Below, piece after piece: positions 1-8,329 of a stretch of 64,000 nt of DNA. This stretch comes from Duncaniella dubosii (lineage in GTDB: Bacteria; Bacteroidota; Bacteroidia; Bacteroidales; Muribaculaceae). The notes beneath the pieces were generated by a model. That model had not been told where the DNA came from and searched no databases. It saw only the letters and a program-made list of their open reading frames with translations. Location of the stretch: positions 930,001 through 994,000 of the forward strand of contig NZ_CP039396.1 of NCBI RefSeq assembly GCF_004803915.1, in the 5' to 3' direction. Each line of letters starts with the position of its first letter. The stretch's first letter is position 1. The translations under genes and the position numbers were made by a program.

Positions 1-72
1 TCCGATACCACGACAAGACATAACGACAGACTGACGGAACATCTGACTGTCGGGCTGACGGCAATAAAAAAG

Positions 73-143
73 CTAAAAAACAAAGGGCTGTCATCGCGAC
101 AGCCCTTTTGTTCTTTAACCTTAAATCTAATACCATGAAAACA
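73..143 (-). ncRNA. Small RNA of a dispersed three-copy family, copy 1
   Basis: On the minus strand a -7 box TATATTTG (149-156) is followed by the family core (144-115, containing TTTCATGGTATTAGATTT), then a perfect 11-bp hairpin (82-92 with 98-108) and six U (A-run at 75-80). That is promoter, about 70-nt transcript and intrinsic terminator. The same core and hairpin apex occur at 30515-30588 (+) and 52014-52083 (-). Function unknown. The -33 element here is weak. Transcript ends are inferred from box positions. Confidence 0.65.
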
Positions 144-271
144 CAGTGCAAATATAGTAACTATGTCTTTATAACCTCGGGCAGCCTGAAAAGTTCACGC
201 AAGCAGCCGATTTAACATAAGTTAACACTACGGCTCAAAAAAATGATGTAATTTAGCATCTTGAAAAGCAA

Positions 272-322
272 TCTGACAGATAATTACACTCTGACGATTA
301 AATCGTACCGAGACAATCTGAC
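272..322 (+). promoter_or_regulatory. Three TCTGAC direct repeats upstream of the response regulator
   Basis: TCTGAC occurs at 272-277, 290-295 and 317-322, all in the same orientation, with offsets of 18 and 27 nt, just upstream of the two-component operon. Related CTGACGG words lie at 29-60. OmpR/PhoB regulators bind direct repeats and often control their own operon, so autoregulation is a reasonable inference, not shown. No clear TAnnTTTG box was found between the repeats and the gene start. Confidence 0.35.
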
Positions 323-356
323 GGAGATTAATTAAACCGAATACGTAATATATTTA

Positions 357-1076
357 ATGAGTACCCGCCTTTTAGTAATAGACGACGAAGAGTCAATCTG
401 CGAAATCCTGAAGTATAATCTTCAGAAAGAAGGATATCTGGTCGACACCGCCTATAGCGCTGAAGAGGCATTGGAAATGGATCTCACCCCCTACGACCTT
501 TTCATCGTTGACATCATGATGGAACGTCTCAGCGGATTTGACTTTGCCAAACGCCTGCGCAACTCATCTGAAATGGAAGACGTGCCAATCATTTTCTGTT
601 CGGCTCTCAACGGCGAGGACGATACTGTCATGGGGCTGAACATCGGGGCAGACGACTACATCACGAAGCCGTTCAAGATAAGCGAGATGCTTGCAAGGGT
701 CAACGCCGTGTTGCGTCGCACCCAGATTGCACGCCGTGCGCGCGAAGCGACATCTGCCGTCTTACACGACGGACTCGAACCCCAGATCGTATATCAGGGA
801 CTGCGCATAGACCCCAACGAAAAAATCTGCTATCTCGACGGAGATAAGGTCGCACTGACCAAAACCGAATTCGAGATACTCGCCTTTTTCCTCACGCGCC
901 GCAACCGCATCTATTCGCGCGAGGAAATCATACGCCATGTGTGGGCCGATGACGTAGTGGTCACAAACCGCACGATTGATACCAACATCACACGTCTCCG
1001 CAAAAAAATCGGACATTACGGCAACAACATCGAAACTCGCTTAGGGTTCGGCTATGGGTTTAAAGAGAAGGATTAA
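357..1076 (+). CDS. OmpR/PhoB-family response regulator
   Basis: This 239-residue protein has an N-terminal receiver domain (about 1-120) with acidic residues DDE at 9-11, phospho-acceptor Asp52 in the DLFIVDIMM strand, and Lys in the ADDYITKPF loop. A C-terminal winged-helix DNA-binding domain follows (about 145-237; TKTEFEILAFFL, then NTNITRLRKKIG). It should be phosphorylated by the histidine kinase encoded directly downstream, whose ATG at 1054 overlaps its last 23 bases, implying translational coupling. TCTGAC repeats upstream may be its own operator. The stimulus and regulon cannot be read from sequence. RprY-like naming would be a guess. Confidence 0.92.
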   Translation: MSTRLLVIDDEESICEILKYNLQKEGYLVDTAYSAEEALEMDLTPYDLFIVDIMMERLSGFDFAKRLRNSSEMEDVPIIFCSALNGEDDTVMGLNIGADDYITKPFKISEMLARVNAVLRRTQIARRAREATSAVLHDGLEPQIVYQGLRIDPNEKICYLDGDKVALTKTEFEILAFFLTRRNRIYSREEIIRHVWADDVVVTNRTIDTNITRLRKKIGHYGNNIETRLGFGYGFKEKD

Positions 1077-2526
1077 CTACCAGTGGAGACTCTTCCTGCC
1101 GATTGCGACAGCGCTGTGCATCGTGTTCGGTGCCATAATATTCTATCAATATAAGAGAGAGGCCAACTATCGCGCGCAGGTGTTCAACACCGAAATCGAC
1201 CTGATCGACAGCCGCATTCTTGACGCATACCGTCAGGATGTCAATCTGCGTACATTCCTGTCATTCATCCAGCAATTTTTCCAAGGCTCGATGTTTGAGG
1301 GAGTGCGTGTCAGCGTCTACACCGACGACCGCCTTACATACTCGCTCGGCACCCCCATCCCCCTTGACATGACCGATGTCGACATACGTAAACGAAGCGC
1401 TACGTACTCAAACATAGAAGGATCTGACGGAGAACGTCTTGTCCGGCGCGAAGAAGACAAACTTTATTTCTTCTCCAAGGTCAAGAGCGACGACGGCAAG
1501 GTCACGGTCTGCACCGCGATGCCCTACAGCGATAATGTCCACGATGCCATCGACATCGACATGAGAGTGTGGCTCGTGATTCTGTCGGCCCTTGCCGTAA
1601 CCCTGATCATCGCCTATCTGTCTACCCGGATATTGTCGCGCAACGTAGTGCTGCTGCGCGAGTTTGCCTACAATGCTGCCTCAGGTGGAAAAGTCAGGGA
1701 GGACTACGAATTCCCGCGAAACGAACTGGGCGACATATCCCGTGAAATCCTCAAATTCTATCATGACCGCAACAAGAGTCTCGAAACAATAAAGCGCGAA
1801 CGCAGGATATCAATACACGCCATCGAAGAAAAAGCCAAGATTTCGCGTCAGATGACCAACAACATCAACCACGAAATCAAAACTCCGGTCGGAATCATAC
1901 GCGGTTATCTCGAATCAATCCTCGGCGACCCGGAAATGGACGACCAGACGCGCACCCGCTTCCTTGAGCGCATGATGACCAATGTCGAGCGACTGACCTC
2001 GCTCCTCAACGACGTATCGACAATGACCCGCCTCGAAAACGGCGCTGACATGATAGCCGTTGAAAGCGTCAACATGCACGACCTCGTCTACCAGATTGAA
2101 TATGACCTTCCGGCCAACAACCTTGCCGGAAAGATGGAATTCCAGTTCGACATCCCGCTGGACTGCGAGGTCACAGGCAACTACAGCCTGCTCAACGGCA
2201 TGGTGTGCGGACTCATCAAGAATTCGGCTCTCTATTCGGGAGGAACCGAAATACACCTCAACATGATTTCTGAAAACGAACGGTTCTACGTGTTCAGCTT
2301 CTATGACAACGGCAACGGTGTAGGTGAAGAGCATATCCCCCACCTGTTTGAGCGGTTCTACCGTGTCGACAACGGACGCTCACGTAAAATGGGCGGGACA
2401 GGACTCGGACTGCCGATCGTCAAGAGCACCATAGACTCTCTCGGAGGGACAATCTCGGTTCACAACCGTTCGAAAGGCGGCCTTGAATACATATTCACAC
2501 TGCCAAAATACGTTGATAAAGACTGA
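1054..2526 (+). CDS. Membrane sensor histidine kinase
   Basis: A 490-residue sensor kinase with transmembrane segments near 13-31 and 170-195 flanking a roughly 140-residue periplasmic sensor region, a HAMP-like linker, a HisKA domain with phospho-acceptor His273 (NNINHEIKTPVG), and a HATPase_c domain with N box (LIKNSALYSGG), G1 (DNGNGVG), F box (LFERFYR) and G2 (GGTGLGLPIV). All catalytic motifs are present, so it should be active and phosphorylate the overlapping response regulator. Ligand unknown. A 10-bp inverted repeat follows its stop codon. Confidence 0.93.
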   Translation: MGLKRRINYQWRLFLPIATALCIVFGAIIFYQYKREANYRAQVFNTEIDLIDSRILDAYRQDVNLRTFLSFIQQFFQGSMFEGVRVSVYTDDRLTYSLGTPIPLDMTDVDIRKRSATYSNIEGSDGERLVRREEDKLYFFSKVKSDDGKVTVCTAMPYSDNVHDAIDIDMRVWLVILSALAVTLIIAYLSTRILSRNVVLLREFAYNAASGGKVREDYEFPRNELGDISREILKFYHDRNKSLETIKRERRISIHAIEEKAKISRQMTNNINHEIKTPVGIIRGYLESILGDPEMDDQTRTRFLERMMTNVERLTSLLNDVSTMTRLENGADMIAVESVNMHDLVYQIEYDLPANNLAGKMEFQFDIPLDCEVTGNYSLLNGMVCGLIKNSALYSGGTEIHLNMISENERFYVFSFYDNGNGVGEEHIPHLFERFYRVDNGRSRKMGGTGLGLPIVKSTIDSLGGTISVHNRSKGGLEYIFTLPKYVDKD

Positions 2527-2557
2527 AACAATCCTCACGCACCCTTCAAGTAAGAAT

Positions 2558-2580
2558 TTTTCACCGATTATCGGTGAAAA
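2558..2580. terminator. 10-bp inverted repeat after the two-component operon
   Basis: TTTTCACCGA (2558-2567), loop TTA, TCGGTGAAAA (2571-2580). It lies 31 bases after the kinase stop. There is no U-tract beyond the A-rich arm, so it is a weak terminator candidate or a protein-binding palindrome. Confidence 0.4.
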
Positions 2581-2656
2581 TGTCGACTAATCTGCACAAA
2601 ACCGCCTTTTAGACAAAAAAACAGTCTTAAATTTAGTAAATTCAGATAATAATGCT

Positions 2657-2664
2657 TAAATTTG
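2657..2664 (+). promoter_or_regulatory. -7 box for the WecA-like gene
   Basis: TAAATTTG fits the Bacteroidetes TAnnTTTG box. A TTTA at 2632-2635 sits near the -33 position. This implies a leader of nearly 190 nt before the ATG at 2859. The rest of 2527-2858 shows no gene. Confidence 0.45.
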
Positions 2665-2858
2665 CATTGCAACCCGTGACGCTTTGCACTGTTTCTGTCG
2701 CACGATAGCATCCCCGACACTATATTTTGTAAAGTTCACATGCTCCCCTCTCTCATCTCATCGATTCATCACTTTCGATGTACTTCTTGCAATACATACA
2801 GGCTTTGTGCTTAAAATAATACTCTTTAAAACATCCTTATAATCGAAAGCTAATTTTT

Positions 2859-3985
2859 ATGGGATACTGGACAATAAACTCTCTCATTATCTTTGCTTTG
2901 TGTGCGCTCCTCGCAGGTGTGCTCATCCCTCAGATTCTTTTGATTGCCTACCGTCGCAATCTTTTCGATGAAGTCAACGAACGCAAGATTCACAAAGGTC
3001 TTGTCCCCGTCTGGGCGGCATCGCGTTTGTCCCCGTGATTATCGTTTCAATCGCCGTGCTGCTGGAAGGCAACATAAAGTTGGGCTATTCAATGTTTTCC
3101 GATGCACTTTCCAATTGCTACCTTCCGCTCCTTTCCACCTTCATCGCACTGCAGCTCCTCTACCTGACCGGCCTTGCCGACGACCTTATCGGTATCAAGT
3201 ACCGTGCGAAGTTTGTGGTTCAGCTCATCTGTGCCATCTTCCTGCTTGGCGGAGGCGTATGGTTCTCCAGCCTCGGAGGCGTTCTCGGAATCGGTGAAGT
3301 GTCACCGTGGTTCGGTTACCCCTTCACAATCGTTGTTCTCGTGTTCCTCATCAATGCCATCAATCTCATCGACGGAATCGACGGACTCGCATCGGGTCTC
3401 AGCTCTATCGTATGTGTCATCTATGGTGTCGCATTCATGTTCCTCAGCGAATATGCTCTTGCCATAGTCAGCTTCGGCACACTCGGCGTACTCATCCCCT
3501 TCTTCTATTATAATGTGTTCGGCGATGTCAACAAACACAAGAAAATCTTCATGGGCGACACCGGTTCGCTGACAATCGGCCTTATCCTCGGTGTGCTCGG
3601 AACAATCCTCTATGTGCATCCCAACAACAACATGCTCGGTGTCAACCCGTCGATCATCGCATTCTCACCCCTGATTGTCCCCTGCTTCGACGTAATCAGA
3701 GTCTACATGCTCCGCATACGTCAGCACCGCAGCCCCTTCCTCCCCGACAAGAGCCATATACACCACAAGTTCCTTGCAGCAGGCATGAAACCGCGCATGG
3801 CCATGATTACAATCGTCAGCGTATCGGCGCTGTTCACCATCATGAACTTCGCTCTCGCCTCATATATGAAAGTGAACATCAACATCATCGTCATAATCGA
3901 CGTTGTGGTCTGGACTCTCGGAAACTACTGGGTTTCACGCAAAATAAAGACCTATCAGGCATCACTTGGCTCAAAGAATGCCTAA
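2859..3985 (+). CDS. WecA/MraY-like undecaprenyl-phosphate sugar-1-phosphate transferase, frameshifted
   Basis: Glycosyltransferase family 4 integral membrane enzyme that moves a HexNAc-1-phosphate from a UDP-sugar to the polyprenyl phosphate carrier, the first step of many surface polysaccharides. The ATG at 2859 gives an N-terminal helix ending in NERKIHKGLVP. The frame breaks at CCCC 3005-3008; adding one C restores RLGGIAFVP and joins the long downstream frame, giving about 375 residues, the family size. Family motifs LADDLIG and NLIDGIDGLASG, the GDTGS loop and HIHHKF are intact. About ten membrane helices. The break is probably a sequencing error. A WcaJ-type initiator at 35466-36851 would act in a parallel route. 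Confidence 0.85.
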
Positions 3986-4027
3986 AGACATACTGAATCA
4001 GCCGCAGCCGTGGCCAACGGCAACGCA

Positions 4028-4078
4028 GATAACAAATTTCCCTGTAGAGAAATAATCTTTTCAGGGAAATTTGTTATC
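4028..4078. terminator. Perfect 17-bp inverted repeat between the WecA-like gene and hflX
   Basis: GATAACAAATTTCCCTG (4028-4044) is exactly complementary to 4062-4078, with a 17-nt loop. The right arm overlaps a TATCTTTG -7 box (4075-4082) that could serve hflX, so the hairpin may end upstream transcription and also affect hflX initiation. Confidence 0.6.
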
Positions 4079-4082
4079 TTTG
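4075..4082 (+). promoter_or_regulatory. -7 box for hflX
   Basis: TATCTTTG, 46 bases before the hflX ATG. It overlaps the right arm of the inverted repeat. No good TTTG lies at -33. Confidence 0.4.
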
Positions 4083-4128
4083 TAGAACACCACACGTAAA
4101 CTCAACTACGAAAAAATCAGAATCACTC

Positions 4129-5358
4129 ATGATTGACCAGATACTCAACGAGGAGATAACCGAAAAGGCAGTCCTTGTCGGACTTATCACCGAACAGCAA
4201 AACGAGACAAAGGCAAGGGAATATCTCGACGAACTCGCCTTTCTCGCCGACACGGCGGGAGCCAAGACCGAAAAGATTTTCATGCAGAAACTCCCCTATC
4301 CCAACCCACGCACGTTTGTCGGCAAAGGCAAACTCGAAGAAATCCGTGCCTATATCGAGGACAATGACATAGGAATGGCCATTTTCGACGACGACCTAAG
4401 CTCAAAGCAGGTGCTCAACATCGAGCGCGAGCTGAAAGTAAAGATTCTTGACCGCACGAGCCTGATTCTCGACATCTTTGCCAAACGCGCCCGCACAGCC
4501 AACGCAAAGACTCAGGTGGAACTTGCACAGTATCAGTATCTCCTCCCACGACTGACACGAATGTGGACACACCTCGAACGCCAGCGAGGCGGCATCGGTA
4601 TGCGCGGCCCGGGTGAAACACAGATCGAAACCGACCGCCGAATCATCCTCAACCGCATATCATGGCTTAAAGAACAGCTCCGCGACATAGACAAGCAGAA
4701 GGCCGTCCAGCGTAAAAACCGTGGCAAACTAACACGCGTGGCACTCGTCGGCTACACCAATGCCGGAAAATCCACCCTGATGAACGTGCTCAGCAAAAGC
4801 GATGTATTTGCCGAAAACAAGCTTTTTGCGACACTCGACACCACAGTGCGCAAAGTGATTATCGACAATCTCCCGTTCCTGTTAACCGACACCGTAGGGT
4901 TCATCCGCAAACTTCCCACCCATCTCGTCGACTCGTTCAAATCGACACTCGACGAGGTGCGCGAAGCAGACCTGCTCGTACATGTGGTCGACATCTCCCA
5001 CCCGAATTTCGAGGAGCAGATCGAGGTTGTCGACAAGACCCTCCGCGAAGTGTGTGACGGCGCTGACAAACCGATGATAATGGTGTTCAACAAAATCGAC
5101 GCGTTCACCTACACGCCTAAGGACGAAAACGACCTCACACCCGGGACTCGCGAAAATGTGTCGCTTGAAGAACTGGAACGCATGTGGATGTCGCGTCTGC
5201 CTCACGACTGTGTGTTTATCTCGGCCAAGAAAGGCACTAACATCGAAGAACTCAAACAGATGCTCTATGAACGCGCAAAAGAAATCCATCTGACCCGATT
5301 CCCTTACAATGACTTCCTTTTCCAGAAATATGACTCTGAAAACATCGATCCACAATAG
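4129..5358 (+). CDS. hflX: GTPase HflX
   Basis: A 409-residue ribosome-associated GTPase known to split stalled or stress-arrested ribosomes. The HflX N-terminal domain (about 10-200) includes NPRTFVGKGKLEEI and RGGIGMRGPGETQIE. The G domain follows with G1 GYTNAGKST (about 208-216), G3 DTVGFIRKLP, G4 NKID and a G5-like SAKKG. Length and motif order match the family. It stands alone on the plus strand, convergent with mgtE, with the long palindrome at 5388-5540 between them. Confidence 0.96.
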   Translation: MIDQILNEEITEKAVLVGLITEQQNETKAREYLDELAFLADTAGAKTEKIFMQKLPYPNPRTFVGKGKLEEIRAYIEDNDIGMAIFDDDLSSKQVLNIERELKVKILDRTSLILDIFAKRARTANAKTQVELAQYQYLLPRLTRMWTHLERQRGGIGMRGPGETQIETDRRIILNRISWLKEQLRDIDKQKAVQRKNRGKLTRVALVGYTNAGKSTLMNVLSKSDVFAENKLFATLDTTVRKVIIDNLPFLLTDTVGFIRKLPTHLVDSFKSTLDEVREADLLVHVVDISHPNFEEQIEVVDKTLREVCDGADKPMIMVFNKIDAFTYTPKDENDLTPGTRENVSLEELERMWMSRLPHDCVFISAKKGTNIEELKQMLYERAKEIHLTRFPYNDFLFQKYDSENIDPQ

Positions 5359-5387
5359 ATTCCGAAACCTCTGAAGTCATTTTTTGA

Positions 5388-5540
5388 GGTACAGAAATTC
5401 AGAAATAACAAAAATAACAGATTTTTATTCTGTCATTTGGATTCAGGCGATTTGACTGCCTGTTATTTCTCAACCGATAGGTTGGGATTGTCCAAAAGAA
5501 TAAAAATCTGTTATTTTTGTTATTTCTGAATTTCTGTACC
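5388..5540. repeat. Long palindromic element A, perfect 44-bp arms
   Basis: Bases 5388-5431 are the exact reverse complement of 5497-5540. The 65-nt loop contains GATTCAGGC (5440-5448) and two small hairpins (AGGC/GCCT and CAACC/GGTTG). It fills the gap between convergent hflX and mgtE. Element B at 55144-55276 shares the outer TACAGAAATTCAGAA, the ACAAAAATAACA segment and GATTCAGGC, but its inner stem differs with both arms changed together. It could act as a bidirectional terminator, but the stem is far longer than terminators need; a MITE or REP-like element is the alternative. Confidence 0.85.
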
Positions 5541-5571
5541 CTATCCCACTCATGAGTCGGACATGGGAAAA

Positions 5572-6939
5572 TCAATGCAATCCGAAGGAAAGGATAAGCC
5601 ACGAAGAAATAGACATGTAGATAAGCATGCCGATGATGTCGTTTGTGATGGATATAAACGGCCCTGTCGCAATAGCGGGATCTATTTTAAATTTTTCAAG
5701 AGTAAGGGGCACGAACGTTCCGAAAACCGAGGCAAACATCACCACGCAGAATATCGAGGCCGAAACGGCTATTGTCGTCACCTGATGTCCGCTGCCAAGG
5801 GTAAAGAAATTGTAGAGGAACACCAGCAGGGCGATGATACTGCCATTGAGCAATCCGACCCCGAGTTCCTTGAGAAGCTGCCTTGTCGACTTCTTGATGT
5901 CAAGCGAGCCGTTGGCAAGACCTTGGACCACGATTGCCGACGACTGTGTGCCGACATTTCCGCCCGTGCCTCCGATAAGCGGAATAAACAGAGCCAAGGC
6001 AGGATCGACCACAAACCCTCCTTCGAAGCGACCGAGAATAACAGAGTTGCAGATTCCGCCGACCATACCGATAAGAAGCCACGGCAGACGCGCTTTGGTC
6101 TGGGCAAACAGTTTGTCGTCGCTCTCCACGTCGCCCGAAAGACCTGATGCCAGCTGATAGTCGCGCTCGCTTGAGTCACGCACCTTGTCCATCACGTCGT
6201 CGACCGTTATGCGTCCCAGCAGACGGCCGATCGAGTCAACAACAGGCATCGCCACGAGGTCATATTTCTCGAAGTCAAGAGCCACATCGTCTATCGGCGT
6301 GTCGGCCTTGACGGCCACGGGGTCGGTCTCCATGACATGACGGATTTTGGAAACCGACGGATGGGTTATGAGTTTTTTGAGCGGAAGAGTGCCGCGCAGA
6401 CGGTCCTCGTTGTCGACGACATAGACATAATAGACCTCGTCCATGTCCTCGGCCTGCATCCTCATCTGCTTGATGCACTCGGGCATGCTCCAGTTTTCGT
6501 TGACCACAATCATTTCCGTACCCATCAGACCGCCGGCCGTATCCTCGTCATATTTCAGAAGGTCGATGATGTCGCCGGCCTGCTCTACGTCGTCGATGTG
6601 GCTGAGAATCTTCTCGCGGTCATCCTCGTCAAGCTCCTGAATAATGTCGACCGCATCATCCGAGTCAAGGTGTTCGATCTGCTTGGCGATATCGGCCACA
6701 TCCATCTTCGAGAGAAGCTTGGCTCGGTCGTCCTCGTCAAGCTCCATGAGCACATCGGCCTGCATCTCCTCGTCAAGAAGCTTGAAGAGATATTCGGCCT
6801 CATCGAGATCAAGATCCTGATAAAGCTCCGCGATGTCGGCCGGATGGAGGTCGGCAAGTTCCTCGGCAGCGGCCGAATCGGCACGGTCATGGATAATTTT
6901 ACGCAGGTGTGCGAGATATTCGGGGGTGAATTCTTTCAT
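5572..6939 (-). CDS. mgtE: Magnesium transporter MgtE
   Basis: A 455-residue Mg2+ channel/transporter. The acidic N domain (about 20-130) has repeated LMELDEDDRAKLL-type units and is followed by two CBS domains (about 135-260) that gate on cytosolic Mg2+. Five transmembrane helices (about 285-455) include the conserved GGTGGNVGTQSSAIVVQGLA pore region. It lies 47 bases downstream of rsmA on the same strand and probably shares its transcript. Element A lies just past its stop. Confidence 0.95.
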   Translation of the reverse strand: MKEFTPEYLAHLRKIIHDRADSAAAEELADLHPADIAELYQDLDLDEAEYLFKLLDEEMQADVLMELDEDDRAKLLSKMDVADIAKQIEHLDSDDAVDIIQELDEDDREKILSHIDDVEQAGDIIDLLKYDEDTAGGLMGTEMIVVNENWSMPECIKQMRMQAEDMDEVYYVYVVDNEDRLRGTLPLKKLITHPSVSKIRHVMETDPVAVKADTPIDDVALDFEKYDLVAMPVVDSIGRLLGRITVDDVMDKVRDSSERDYQLASGLSGDVESDDKLFAQTKARLPWLLIGMVGGICNSVILGRFEGGFVVDPALALFIPLIGGTGGNVGTQSSAIVVQGLANGSLDIKKSTRQLLKELGVGLLNGSIIALLVFLYNFFTLGSGHQVTTIAVSASIFCVVMFASVFGTFVPLTLEKFKIDPAIATGPFISITNDIIGMLIYMSISSWLILSFGLH

Positions 6940-6986
6940 TACCGTCGTGTGAGGAGTGAGGGCTGGAAAATTCGACTCTTATTGGC

Positions 6987-7799
6987 TTATCTCGACGAAC
7001 CGACAAGATTTGTCAGTTCGATGAACTGTGCCACCGAAAGCTGTTCGGGGCGCAGAGAGAGAAGCGGGTCGTCCGGCAACGGCACTCCTGCCGGAAACAT
7101 TCCGCGGATCGAATTGCGGATGGTCTTGCGGCGCTGCCCGAAAGCCGTCTTCACGACGGATTTGAACAGCCGTTCGTCACATCCGAGATCGGTGACGCCG
7201 TTGCGGACCATCCTTATCACGCCGCTCTTGACTTTAGGCGGCGGATTGAACACATTTTCATCTACCGTGAAAAGATATTCAACGTCATACCATGCCTGAA
7301 GCAGCACGCTCAGGATTCCACGCGCCTTTGTCCCCGGAGCGGCGGCAAAACGCTCAGCCACCTCACGCTGAAGCATTCCCGAGCAACAAACCACTTGGTC
7401 ACGGTAGTCGAGCACATGGAAGAAAATCTGCGACGAGATATTGTAAGGGTAGTTTCCGATTACGCAAAACTTCTGACCGTCAGGATAAATCGCAGCCAGA
7501 TCAAGGCGAAGAAAATCCGCGTCGAGTATACGTCCGGCCAATTCAGGATAGTTGTAGCGCAGATAGTCGATGCTCTCGCCGTCTATTTCAGCCACTTTCA
7601 CATCATGGCCCGACGCGATGAGATATTTTGTCAGTACGCCCATTCCGGGGCCTACCTCCATCACAGGAAGACCCTTGTATGATGAAAGGGTGTCGGCAAT
7701 GCGTGCGGCGATGCTCTCATCGGTCAGGAAGTGCTGGCCAAGAGCCTTTTTCGGACGCACATCACCGCCCTGAGTGGGTTTGTTATAGTTTCTTTTCAT
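6987..7799 (-). CDS. rsmA: 16S rRNA (adenine1518/1519-N6)-dimethyltransferase RsmA
   Basis: SAM-dependent methyltransferase that dimethylates two adjacent adenines near the 3' end of 16S rRNA. The ATG at 7799 gives 270 residues beginning MKRNYN, the usual length; a longer frame to 7880 runs through the promoter and a palindrome and is unlikely. Motifs: KKALGQHFLTD at the N terminus, VMEVGPGMGVLT for SAM, and catalytic NYPYNISS. A promoter (TTTG-N21-TATCTTTG, minus strand) lies just upstream. mgtE follows 47 bases downstream. Confidence 0.95.
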   Translation of the reverse strand: MKRNYNKPTQGGDVRPKKALGQHFLTDESIAARIADTLSSYKGLPVMEVGPGMGVLTKYLIASGHDVKVAEIDGESIDYLRYNYPELAGRILDADFLRLDLAAIYPDGQKFCVIGNYPYNISSQIFFHVLDYRDQVVCCSGMLQREVAERFAAAPGTKARGILSVLLQAWYDVEYLFTVDENVFNPPPKVKSGVIRMVRNGVTDLGCDERLFKSVVKTAFGQRRKTIRNSIRGMFPAGVPLPDDPLLSLRPEQLSVAQFIELTNLVGSSR

Positions 7800-7835
7800 G
7801 GACTTCTGCGCGTGGAAGGGTTGATTAATCAAATG

Positions 7836-7882
7836 CAAAGATACAAATAAGTCGAGAGTAATGCCAAATAAATTTGGCATTA
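7836..7882 (-). promoter_or_regulatory. rsmA promoter with an overlapping palindrome
   Basis: Minus strand -7 box TATCTTTG (7836-7843) and -33 TTTG (7865-7868), 21 apart. The -33 sits inside a perfect palindrome, TAATGCCAAAT-AA-ATTTGGCATTA (7859-7882). The palindrome could be an operator or a weak terminator for the small gene upstream. Confidence 0.5.
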
Positions 7883-7979
7883 CCGGGCGAAAGTATCTGA
7901 GACGAAGTCAAAAATCATGCACTGGCTCACTTCACAGCCTTACTGATGGCGGATGCTCACATCATTTTCAGAATGCTCG

Positions 7980-8150
7980 CTACTTACGAATCAATTTTCC
8001 TATCAGTGCGATGAATAGAGATATAGGTATGCTCCATCCCCATATACCATCATCAAAAGATTCTTTCTGAGAAAATTTCAATATGACATAAATTAAAGGT
8101 AAAATGAATAGACCGAGCCACATTAATACGGTTCCAATTTCTTTTCGCAT
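7980..8150 (-). CDS. Small two-helix membrane protein (56 aa)
   Basis: The minus-strand ATG at 8150 opens 56 codons ending in TAG at 7980. The peptide starts MRKEIGTVLMWLGLFILPL and has a second hydrophobic stretch, GWSIPISLFIALIG, before a basic KLIRK end. The two membrane segments joined by a polar SQKESFDDG loop are not expected by chance in an AT-rich gap. It has no recognised family and lies 180 bases upstream of rsmA on the same strand. It could be a remnant, but start, length and hydropathy are consistent with a real small gene. Confidence 0.5.
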   Translation of the reverse strand: MRKEIGTVLMWLGLFILPLIYVILKFSQKESFDDGIWGWSIPISLFIALIGKLIRK

Positions 8151-8329
8151 ATCAATAAAAATCTAAAGTATTTCATATAATTTTATTTTAATTCAACACA
8201 AAATCAACATTTATAATTTACAACCATTATCTATTTTTTATTTAGATAAATTTTAAATAACACATTATCTGATGAACAACGAAACAATATCAGTCGTTTT
8301 ATATAGTGAACGCAGAAAAACAAGACGTT

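Noticed and set aside
5563..7299. Plus-strand frames opposite mgtE and rsmA (194 and 320 codons)
   Set aside because: Antisense shadows; highly biased residue use and no motif.
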